Assembly (NCBI RefSeq): GCF_040581485.1
Contig: NC_090135.1
Coordinates: 1,591,001-1,655,000 of the forward strand
DNA from: Linepithema humile
Lineage: Eukaryota; Arthropoda; Insecta; Hymenoptera; Formicidae
Direction: 5' to 3'
Length of the DNA stretch: 64,000 nt
Shown here: piece after piece, positions 1-8,621 of the stretch
Numbering within the stretch: position 1 is the first letter of the stretch
How the letters are laid out: every line of letters begins with the position of its first letter
Position numbers and translations under genes: made by a program
Notes under the pieces: model-generated
The model's input: the letters and a program-made list of their open reading frames with translations, nothing else
What the model was told of the DNA's origin: nothing
Database searches by the model: none

Positions 1-3000
1 CGATGAGGAGGCCGATTCCCCATCAGGGGGTGCATAGTCCCGGTCATCGTTTTCACTCTCATTGTCGGAGTTGCAGCGTAGCCGCCTTGCCGCGGCTTCC
101 TCGCTCTGCCTCCGTCTTTCCTCATCTTCTTTGGCGCGCATTACTGACTCCGCGAAGGAGTGGAACGCGGCCCATGCCTCTCTGGATTCGGTTATTGTCC
201 GCATAACCATGCCGAGCGACAGATCATCTCCGATCGTGCCCGTCAACTCGTTCCTTTGTCCAGACCAGGCCTGGCAAACCTGCATGGTGTGCTGTGTAGT
301 ATCCGGACCCTCCCCGCAATGGAAACACCTGTCGGTGTTCAATTTGCCCATCCTATACAGGTATTCGCTGAAGCACCCATGTCCGGTGATCAGCTGGGTC
401 ATCCTGAAGGTCAGCAGACCGTGGGATCGGTCCAGCCAACCGTCGAACACAGGCACGACAGCCTCCCGGGTCCTCCATCCTGGCTCTGTGTATGGCGCAG
501 AAGCACCCCTGCGCCACTCCTCGCGGAGCCGAGTTTCCTCCTCCTGTCGAACCTCGCGCTCTATCTCAGGAGTTAATTCGCCCCTCCTCGCTAGCTCTCT
601 CAACCGGACGAAGGTCCGGCCTTGTTTGGCCGCCAGCAAATAAATGGGCGGAGTCCTTGCCAACAGTGTGGCCGCCGCGCTCGATACTGTTCGGTATGCC
701 GCAATTGTTCTTTGCGCTATAGCGCGTTGTGCCCTGCGCAGGGGTATTTGCGCGCGCGGAGATGTCATGAGCTTTTCCGCTCATACCGGCGCTCCGTACA
801 ATACAACGGAGTGTAGGACGTGCGCATACAGCCTCCGCCTATCCTCTCCCGGGCCTCGGAGATTCGGCATGAGTCGTGCCAGGGACCTCGCCACCCGGCT
901 CGCCTTCTCCTCCACGTACTCAAAGTGGGGCCGAAAGGACCACTCGCTGTCGAGCTTCACTCCTAAATAAGTCATCGACGCTCGGGTCTCAATCGCCCTG
1001 TCCCCCACCCAAACTCTGGGTGGTACAGCCGGGGCTCGCCCCGGACGGTGGAAAAGTACCGCCTCTGTTTTCGGGATAGCCACAGTAAGGCCCAGACTGC
1101 GGATGGCGCGCAGGACCCTGGAGACCTGGACGCATGCGCGCCTGCGGACCTCCTGGACAGACTCCGCGGTAGCAATGACCAACGTGTCGTCGGCATAGCA
1201 GGTAACCCAGCACCCGTCTTCCGTTTCCCTCCTTAGGACATCGTCAAAGGTGACATTCCACAAGAGAGGACCCAGGACGGATCCCTGTGGAACTCCCGCC
1301 TGGACCTCTCTTCTTCCGACGCTTGTCCTGTCAATCGTTGGGTAGACTATCGTACGCTGAGCTAAGTAATCGTCAAGCACTCTCCGCAGGTAGTCCGGGA
1401 ACCCCCTGTCGGCCAGAGCCCGACGCATGGTCATCCATAGGATGGAGTTAAACGCGTTACGAATGTCCAACCCAACCGCAAGTGCGAATCCCCCTTCGCG
1501 TGTCGCTTCACCAATGATTCGCCGTGCCTCCAGAATGGCGTCGCAAGTGGACAGGCTCTTGCGAAAGCCAAACTGTCTCGGCGACAATTCGGAAGCTGGA
1601 TGATCCCGCATATGCTGACGCATGCGCTCCGCTATGACGCGCTCGAAGATCTTACCCGTCTCATTGAGAAGGCAAATGGGGCGCGCCTTAGGCAGCGTAT
1701 TCACTCCGGCCTGGGCCTGCGATCCGGGTTTCGGGATCAGCACTAGCTGAGACTCCTTCCATGGAGCGGGGAAGACCCCTTCCCGCAAGCACGCGTTCAA
1801 GCCATGGGTTAGGTCTTCGATCATGGGCAGTGGAATCCTCCTCCAAACAGCGGCCCTTATCCCATCAATGCCAGGGGCTACGTTAGCCTTCTTGGGTGCG
1901 CAGACCGCGGCCGATGTCTCTCGGGGAGTGACGGCCCATGCGTCGTCCCACTCACAGTCTAGCCAATTGTTGCACAAATTGCGCGTTTCCCCTGCCGGGA
2001 ACAGAGAGTCCAGGAGACGGTCGAGAGTCTCCGTATCTAGGGTCTCCGTGAGACCGGCCCCGGACCGCCGCAGTCGGCCCATGACCAGACGGTAGGGTAA
2101 CCCCCAGGGGTCCCTGTCGATCTCGCCAATGAGATCTCTCCAGGCTTTCGCCTTGGCTCTCAAAATCGCAATTTTTAGCGTGCGTTTGGCTTCCTTATAC
2201 GCGGTCTCGCTTTCTTCCAGCCGTTCAGGAGTGGCTGCCCTCGCGCCACGCCGCGTGTGCTTCAGCCGGGTCCAGTCTCGTCTGGTCCGAATGCAACCCT
2301 CGCGTAGCTCAGCGATGTCCAGGCTCCACCAATACGCCGACCGACGTGGATTCCCCTTTTGAGACCTGGGCATTGAGGCGTTGCATGCCTCCGTCATCGC
2401 ACGATGAGTCCAGTCGGCCCAGTCCTTCGCAGATGCGCAGTCGGCCTGGTGCACAGCGCCGCTCCAAATCAGGGAGGCCCTAAATACATCCTCCTCGATT
2501 TTCTTTAGGTTCCATCGAGGTGGGTCCTTGAAGGATGGTGGTCGGCGACGGTGACGTCGTCGCCTTTTTCTCTCCGCTTCTCTGATGGAAAAGAGGATTC
2601 CGCTGTGATCGGATAGGGTCTCAAGATTCGACGCGACCCTCCAGTCCGTCATACGCGCGCTCAGGTCCTCGGTGACCCAGGTAAGATCCACTATCGACGT
2701 ACCTTGAGGTCGCGTGCACGTGGGCGTGTCACCAGAGTTGACGATTCGCAACCCCAGGCTGGTGGCCCACCTCCAAAGGAGGTCGCCCCTACGACTTGTC
2801 ACCTTGGAGCCCCAATGCGGGGATTTCGAATTGAAGTCGCCACACAGTACCGCCTTGTTGCCCGCAGCTCGTATAACTCCTTCGAGCTTATGCAGTTCTC
2901 CGCGAAAGACGTTTATTCGGTCTTGTCCTTTTTCAGGGGGGATGTAGCAAGAGATGACCTTGACATCCCCACATGAGATTGCCACATAATTGTCGCCTCT

Positions 3001-3219
3001 CTGGAATAGGCTACAGCCCTGTTGGAGATGGTCTTTATTCCAGTAGATGGCCGCTCTCCCGTTGCCACTCGCATGCCAGAAAGGAGAGTCAGGGATGCTG
3101 TAGGGCTCGGACACCGCAGCAATACCAACTCTCAATTCGGCCAAGTGCTGCACGAGCAGGTCGTGCGCTTGCCTGCAATGATTGGTATTAATCTGTAGGA
3201 CCTTGGTCCCCATCGTCAA
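1..3219 (-). CDS. Element A ORF2: APE endonuclease / reverse transcriptase, one internal stop
   Basis: Makes the enzyme that nicks the target and copies the element RNA by target-primed reverse transcription. The frame opens with a TTG at 3219; the first ATG is at 3213, and I favour it. Counting from 3219: endonuclease with SEPY (Glu38), GDFN (127-130) and SDH (203-205); RT with RPICLLNETGK, DIRNAFN, GVPQGSVLGP and YADD (675-678). A TGA at 781-783 interrupts the frame right after GAPV, where B and D have GAPAW and GAPVW, so a Trp codon has probably become a stop. The same frame is then open to base 1 and carries the C-terminal CxxC-H-C motif (CFHCGEGPDTTQHTMQVC) typical of R1-type ORF2. It starts inside the end of ORF1, in another frame. 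Confidence 0.9.
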
Positions 3220-5851
3220 TGTCCATCATTGCCTCGGCCCTCCGTACCGGATCCTCCGCTGCAACGCTCTTGGGTGGCCCTTTGCCCTTGCCTTTAGTGA
3301 GGGTCTTCTTGGCGCCGCATTGTCCCGAGCCAAGGCGGTGTCCATTTTCCTTCCCCTGGGATTCGCAAAGTAAACAATGTGGGATGTTATTGCACTCTGC
3401 TACCCCATGCCCCGTTTCACCGCATCGGTAGCATTTTAGACTTCTATCCTCCGGGGAGGAGCAGTTCGCTCTCAAGTGCCCGAATCCCCAGCACCTGTAA
3501 CATTGGACGGGGCGGGCGCGCAACAATTCCACCCGGACAGTCGTCCATCCCATGCGAAGCTTCTTTAAGCCGCCCACACGGACTGCCGCCGCAAGGGGGC
3601 ACTGCGCCCACACTAGTCCCATGCCGTTAGTCATAGACCGAATCCGGCCAACTCGGACTTCTTCCACCTTACAGTCACCTTTCTCAGCGATGACCTTCTG
3701 AACTTCGACACTATCAGTCGTATCATCGAGCCCAATGACTCGAAGTTCGCCCTTGATAGTTGGCCTGGAGACAACCACCTCCTCTCCCTCTTTCCTCTCG
3801 CTGAAGGCCTCGCGGAGCCTGCCAGCCAGGACATCCGCTTTTTGGGCTCCACCAGCTCCGGGGATCTCAATGATCATGCCCCCACTAGCGGCCTTGCAAA
3901 CCTTAGAGGATTCTATCCCCAAGGACGTCAGGGAAACTTTCCTCCTGGCCTCAGAGAGGATCTCGGCATAGGAGCATTGAGGATCCTTACCTCGAATGAC
4001 TACCGCCGCTGTTCGCGGTGCTCGTCTTCGACGGGGTTGCGAGCTGGCCCTCTCATTGGGGGTTCTCTTACCCTCGTTCTTAGCCCTCCGTGGTTGTTCG
4101 CGGGGCTTTTTCAGCTCAGCCGATCTTGGTTGGGGTTGCGGTACCTCACTCCCCTTACCTGTGTCCGCGCTCGCAATCGTAGCAGTCTTCCTCTTTTTCT
4201 TGGACTTCGATTTAACAACCTTCGTCCAGGTTGCTGCCTCGCTCATATTACCGGGTGGGAGCAGAGGAGTTTCATCTTCGCGACGAGCCACTACCATATG
4301 TTGCTTAAGGCGCACATTCTCTATAATGGTGGGCTTTTCTTTCCTACGGTCCCGTTTTTCGCCTGCAGTTAAGGGGCCCGAACCGAGCTTTGGGTCAGCG
4401 GACTTCCTAGAGGCCAGGGGTGGCCGCAGAGGCCGCTCAGGTAGCAAGCGGCTTTCTAATGCCTCAAACCGCGCAGTTATCATCATTCCGACCTGGGTCA
4501 TGATGGTCCTGGCGAGTTCCTCAAAAGAGGATTTGCTGGTATCCTGCGCGGTTTCCTGCGCGGTTTCCCAGGGCTTGTTGTCTTCCTGTAGCTTACATTT
4601 CCTGGGTGCATTTCGCCTTACTTCCCCTGTGTCTCGGAGAGTGGCCGGTTCACTCATCTCCACTTCAGGCATTTGCAGCTCCAGTTCCATCTCAGGTGCG
4701 GGAGGGGAAGGACAATGGCGGGTGCTCATGGTGGCAAGCTCGCGCATTTCATCCTTAACCTCTTGCAGTTCCTTCCTCAGTGACTCCACCTCTTGCTGCA
4801 AGCGCTTGTTCTCTGCCGCCATGCTCTTAGTTTCATCCTTGAGAGAGCGCCGGCTGAGGGTCTCCGCAACCACTTGGATCGTGGATGATGCGTCCTTAAG
4901 TAACTTGATGTAAGATCCCTTAAGGTTCTTGCATGTCGTGGCGACACGCCTGATTGCTGTAGCTTCCTTCTCCACCATCCTAACAAGCAGAGCCGCATTG
5001 GCTCCCTCGATCGGCCCAGTAACATCTTTCCCTTCATCAGGGGAAAAGTCGGTATCACTGGGGGTCTTGCCTAGTACCTGCATTTTGTCTTTGCACCGTT
5101 GCATCCATTCCTCAATTATTCCCTCTTCAAGCTTGAGCTGCGCTTCTCTTTCCCTTTCCTCTCTGACTTCTCGCTTAGCCGCCGCGAGTCCCGCATAGTC
5201 GCCCGTAGTCGGTGGACGCCCGCGCTTTCTCTCCTCCATACCTGCTATTGCCCACGCGTGAGACTCTTCACTCGTGGGCCATACAGTGGCAGGAGGGCTT
5301 ACTGCTGATCTTTTCTTCTTCCTCCTGTTGTTGTTTTGGGAAGGGCCAGTACGGGAACTCTCATCCAGCGTCAACTCGTCCTCTGCCTCGCTGGATAGCC
5401 TGCGAGACGGTGGCCTCTTTCCCAATATGTCGCTTGCTGAACTTCGAAGACTCATTCTTGAGTCACTCGAGTCCGAGTGGCATTCTTCCATCTTTTCGGT
5501 GAGCGTGTCCGAGTTAGAACTGAGAGTTAGAATTTCGTCCGACTCCAGTGGCTTTTCACGTTTAACAGCGCATCTCTTGGGGGCCACTTTCCTCCGGCTC
5601 TTCTTTTTGGAGGAGCTCATTTCCTTTTTCACATCAATCAATACAATTGATGGATTGAGCTTAATATCTCGCGCGATAGCTTCTCTATCAGCCGCTGAGC
5701 TCGCCGACGACTCAACGGATAGCCTGTTGCTTGATAACGACGAGGGTAGGACACTACCGAGGCCGAAGCCTCCCTCACCCCCCGCCGGCGACTGGGTATC
5801 CGAACCCCCTGTCGCAGTAAGTTTATTCCTGCTACTCGACATATTAATCAT
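3188..5851 (-). CDS. Element A ORF1: gag-like RNA-binding protein
   Basis: An 887-residue intact protein. The N-terminal half is charged and Ser-rich. A coiled-coil stretch begins around AENKRLQQEVESLRKELQ. A basic, Pro-rich linker follows, then the conserved R1/SART ORF1 core (SYAEILSEARRKVSLTSLGI; GELRVIGLDDT). Three zinc knuckles lie at about residues 784-845 (CYRCWGFGHLRANC, CYRCGETGHGVAEC, and a CxxC-H-C third). In related elements this protein packages the RNA and brings it to the telomere. The frame opens at 5851; MSSSRNK a few codons later is an alternative start. Its last codons overlap the ORF2 start by 25 nt from the first ORF2 ATG. Confidence 0.88.
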   Translation of the reverse strand: MINMSSSRNKLTATGGSDTQSPAGGEGGFGLGSVLPSSLSSNRLSVESSASSAADREAIARDIKLNPSIVLIDVKKEMSSSKKKSRRKVAPKRCAVKREKPLESDEILTLSSNSDTLTEKMEECHSDSSDSRMSLRSSASDILGKRPPSRRLSSEAEDELTLDESSRTGPSQNNNRRKKKRSAVSPPATVWPTSEESHAWAIAGMEERKRGRPPTTGDYAGLAAAKREVREEREREAQLKLEEGIIEEWMQRCKDKMQVLGKTPSDTDFSPDEGKDVTGPIEGANAALLVRMVEKEATAIRRVATTCKNLKGSYIKLLKDASSTIQVVAETLSRRSLKDETKSMAAENKRLQQEVESLRKELQEVKDEMRELATMSTRHCPSPPAPEMELELQMPEVEMSEPATLRDTGEVRRNAPRKCKLQEDNKPWETAQETAQDTSKSSFEELARTIMTQVGMMITARFEALESRLLPERPLRPPLASRKSADPKLGSGPLTAGEKRDRRKEKPTIIENVRLKQHMVVARREDETPLLPPGNMSEAATWTKVVKSKSKKKRKTATIASADTGKGSEVPQPQPRSAELKKPREQPRRAKNEGKRTPNERASSQPRRRRAPRTAAVVIRGKDPQCSYAEILSEARRKVSLTSLGIESSKVCKAASGGMIIEIPGAGGAQKADVLAGRLREAFSERKEGEEVVVSRPTIKGELRVIGLDDTTDSVEVQKVIAEKGDCKVEEVRVGRIRSMTNGMGLVWAQCPLAAAVRVGGLKKLRMGWTTVRVELLRARPVQCYRCWGFGHLRANCSSPEDRSLKCYRCGETGHGVAECNNIPHCLLCESQGKENGHRLGSGQCGAKKTLTKGKGKGPPKSVAAEDPVRRAEAMMDIDDGDQGPTD

Positions 5852-6597
5852 AAAAAAAGTAGTTTGTTAACACAGTGTCCTTCTGCGGGTTTGTAATCAG
5901 AGTTTTCCTTCTCCTAGGTCGGTTGCCGGCCAAGGCTAGCGAGTCCGACCTGCCCGATGTATAAAAACGTGGCTGGGCCCAACCCAACAGTACGTCGGAC
6001 GGCCCCAGCCGCTGGACCGGACCGGAAGCCCGGGAAACTCCCGGTGGATCCGCCCCGGACCATCATCGTCACCTTAGTCTTACTAAAGACCAAGTGTGAC
6101 CCAGTCCGATGTCACTGATATTCTCAGGTACCTCAGACTGTCCCTCCATGATTGACCAGAGATAGCATCCCTGGTCATCACCCTTGTGGGACCCTTGGAC
6201 TGGTCACAGCCAGGCACCCACATTCCCCCCACCGGAGCCAGCGGCCCGGGCCCCCGAAGGGAACCGAGCCGCCGGCTCAGGTTGGCATGCACTCACCCGT
6301 GGACCAGGAGCACCCAGACCGCGGGGAGGCGCCGGCGGGAGCACCCGCAATGTTTTTTATAGAGGTTTTCTCCTCTTGGCGTGCGCCTCCGCTTCTCACC
6401 GAGATGCAGAGACGCGCCTGCGGGAGCACCCGCGTCGTCACGGACAGGGAGTAGACCTCCCTCTAACGGTGCCGTGCCACCGGGCGTTTGTAGTCGGGGT
6501 CGCCTTCCCCTACCGGCGATTGGGATTCGGGCCATGCAAGCATGGACTTTGTCCCTAAGGAGTCGCCGGGCTCCTGCGTTCCCTCTAACAAGGGAAC
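5852..6597 (-). other. Element A 5' untranslated leader
   Basis: GC-rich leader with no supported reading frame. It is similar to the leaders of C (20295-20749) and E2 (about 42105-42549): they share a stretch with the sense pattern CCGGTAGGG-GGCG and a later block ending in GAAAACTCTG-like sequence just before ORF1. Open frames on the opposite strand here are treated as chance. Confidence 0.65.
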
Positions 6598-6683
6598 TGT
6601 GCGCTCTTAGCACCGTGGAGTGATCCATAGACCACCCCACGGTGAGCCCTCTCACCACGACAAGGTGGCGCACAACGAGAGGG
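6598..6683 (-). ncRNA. HDV-like self-cleaving ribozyme candidate (A1)
   Basis: 86 nt on the sense strand fold as P1 CCCTCTC/GAGAGGG, P2 TGTGCGC/GCGCACA, P3 CCAC/GTGG closing a 6-nt loop, P4 CACCGTG/CACGGTG, with joint CTAAGA between P4 and P2. The strand order P1-P2-P3-P3'-P1'-P4-P4'-P2' is that of HDV-like ribozymes, and the C of CTAAGA sits where the catalytic cytosine is expected. P1 opens on CC rather than the usual G, which is atypical. Cleavage would fall just 5' of base 6683. Confidence 0.68.
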
Positions 6684-6973
6684 ATAGTGGTGTGCCCGAA
6701 GGCCCATCACGAAGGTTTAACGACAACCTACAACCCTGAAACGGCGACCCGAAGGTCGCCCCATCACAAGGGGGTAATTTCAATCATGGGCACCACCCTT
6801 TAGGAATCCCAGGTTTATTCAAGGAGTATCCTTCTGGACGTTTATTTAACCCTTCTCCGGGTCGTTACTCCGAGTCGTCGGGCGCCATTGGCTTGGTAGC
6901 TACCTTCGCTACATGTACCGGGTCGTCCATTCCCAGAAGCAACTTGTTAGGGGAGCCGCCCTCACCTCCCAGA

Positions 6974-7750
6974 CGATCTTTGTTAAGCCTGGATCCCGGC
7001 CAGCTGGTTTTTCCCATTTTTGAGGTTTTTCATCAGGAGATATCCTCAAACCCCCGGTTGATTAACGAGGCGATCCTACCTCGGGGCGATCTTTGTTAAG
7101 CCTGGGTTCCGGCCAGCTGGGTATTTCCATTGAGACTTTTCATCAGGAGGTGTTCTCATACCCCCGGTTGTTTAACGAGGTTTTTCTTCCTCAGGACGAT
7201 CTTTGTTTAGCCTGGGTCCCGGCCAGCTGGGTATTTCCATTGAGATTTTTCATCAGGAGGTGTTCTCAAACCCCCGGTTTTTTAACGAGGTTTTTCTTCC
7301 TCAGGACGATCTTTGTTTAGCCTGGATCCCGGCCAGCTGGTTATTACCATTTGAGACTTTTCATCAGGGGGTATTCTCAAACCCCCGGTTGATTAACGAG
7401 GTTTTCCTTCCTCGGGGCGATCTTTGTTTAGCCTGGATCCCGGCCAGCTGGTTATTTCCATTTGAGACTTTTCATCAGGAGGTATTCTCAAACCCCCGGT
7501 TTTTTAACGAGGTTTTCCTTCCTCGGGGCGATCTTTGTTTAGCCTGGATCCCGGCCAGCTGGTTATTACCATTTGAGACTTTTCATCAGGAGGTATTCTC
7601 AAACCCCCGGTTTTTTAACAAGGTTTTCCTTCCTCGGGACGATCTTTGTTTAGCCTGGATCCCGGCCAGCTGGTTATTTCCATTTGAAACTTTTCATCAG
7701 GAGGTATCTCAAACCCCCGGTTGTTTAACGAGGTTTTTCCTTCCTCGGCT
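6974..7750. repeat. Seven tandem copies of a 110-113 bp unit
   Basis: Copies begin with CGATCTTTGTT at about 6974, 7087, 7197, 7307, 7418, 7529 and 7640, and share GGCCAGCTGG and CATCAGG blocks. The last four spacings are exactly 111 bp, so reading frames persist across units by arithmetic alone. Tandem repeats in 5' leaders of non-LTR elements often have promoter activity; that role is inferred here. Confidence 0.92.
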
Positions 7751-7981
7751 TTTTAGGGCATGCAGGCTGGCGGAGGAGAAAGGGGAGAGGGTAAGACGGG
7801 AGGTGGAAAAGGAAAGGAAGGGAGACAGTCTACAGAGACCCATTTTGAGGTTTTCCCCCTCAGTTTTTTTCCAGAGTTGAACTTCTCTGGCCAAATTTTA
7901 GGTCATAAGGTGAAGTGCAAGCCTCAGAGCTTTTTTTGGGTATGGCGCCCCAAGTTTTTTTAACGAAATTAAACTTCTTTG

Positions 7982-8064
7982 GGTGTGCTCTTAGATCCCG
8001 CATCTCCACGAATGGATAGCGGGGAGCCCTGGCACCACGTCAAGGTGGCACACCGTTGCCAAGG
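7982..8064 (-). ncRNA. HDV-like self-cleaving ribozyme candidate (A2)
   Basis: Same nested fold as 6598-6683 with different bases in the stems: P1 CCTTGGCA/TGCCAGGG (8 bp with one G-U), P2 GGTGTGC/GCACACC (7 bp), P3 CCAC/GTGG, P4 CCCGC/GCGGG extended by a local hairpin, joint CTAAGA. The paired substitutions relative to the other copies argue for a selected RNA structure. It lies 6 nt from the telomeric repeats, as expected at the 5' end of an inserted element. Confidence 0.7.
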
Positions 8065-8070
8065 GGGGGA

Positions 8071-8084
8071 AACCTAACCTAACC
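8071..8084. repeat. Telomeric repeat (TTAGG)n stub
   Basis: AACCTAACCTAACC on plus, that is (TTAGG)n on minus, between the 5' end of the A-side leader and the poly(T) of B. It is the remaining target of B's insertion. Confidence 0.9.
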
Positions 8085-8621
8085 TTTTTTTTTTTTTTTT
8101 TTTTTTTTGGTGAGGCAGGGGAAATTCTTTATGGATACCCACGGGTCTCGGGGGGAATCCCGTGGGTTATGTGAAAATCACCTGGAGAAAATCCCAGGCA
8201 TACCCACTAAAACCCCTGCCGGTAGCCATCCTAGGCCATTTAGAGATAAGGTGAGGTATCACCATGGGTATTTGTCTCACCCTCTCTCAGGCCTGACCGT
8301 TCTCCGGTCTCTTCTCGGAGAGGGAGGGGGATTGGTTTCCCTCCCTCTCAATTACTTTCCTTTCCGGGAAAGGCCGGGCTACCACGACCTTTCCCCGCCC
8401 TCCCGTGTTTTGTTGGGAGGCTGAGGTCAGTCAAGAGCCCCCGCTCTCAACTGACCCCCCGCCAGAGGGGGGGACATATAGTAGTATTACTAGGTGTTTC
8501 CTAGGATTTTGTCCCCCCTTCCAGCCATCTAAGTTGGAGGAGGCCCTTAGGTTCCTCCCAGGGAAATCCCCCCTCGGGTACCTGGTGAACTTCACCACCC
8601 GGAAGAGGGGGGAGAACCCTG
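8085..8621 (-). other. Element B 3' UTR and poly(A), with terminal hairpin
   Basis: The poly(A) is followed in sense by GGTTAGG. A hairpin (plus 8138-8166, CCCACGGG/CCCGTGGG) lies just before a degenerate form of the shared 3'-terminal motif. A sense CCCACTAAA-type block further in is not seen; instead plus 8206-8213 reads CCACTAAA, also present in C (18072) and reversed in E2. Confidence 0.7.

Larger units (their letters stand above)
1..6683 (-). mobile_element. Element A: R1-clade (SART-like) non-LTR retrotransposon, 3' end off window
   Basis: Sense strand is minus: 5' ribozyme-like leader (6598-6683), untranslated leader, ORF1, ORF2 running off the left edge. ORF1 has CCHC knuckles and ORF2 has APE endonuclease plus reverse transcriptase, the two-ORF layout of the R1 clade. 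The element is GC-rich, and its leader resembles those of B, C and E2. Only one lesion was found, a TGA inside ORF2, so this is a young copy. The 3' UTR and poly(A) lie outside the window, so its target site cannot be read here. Confidence 0.9.
6684..8064 (-). mobile_element. Orphan 5'-leader fragment of a related element, or an extra leader of A
   Basis: This stretch starts with its own ribozyme-like fold directly beside (TTAGG)n, contains 111-bp tandem repeats, and has no coding sequence or poly(A) before element A begins at 6683. It is either the remaining 5' end of another element whose body was deleted, or an upstream leader transcribed with A. No gene was seen in it; the long plus-strand frame through the repeats is antisense. 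Confidence 0.55.

Noticed and set aside
3996..4913. 305-codon plus-strand frame opposite A ORF1
   Set aside because: Ser/Leu-rich shadow of the Lys/Glu-rich ORF1 in reverse; no motif.
7203..7880. 225-codon plus-strand frame with a repeating peptide
   Set aside because: It follows from the 111-bp repeat unit being a multiple of three; it is antisense to the element and has no independent support.
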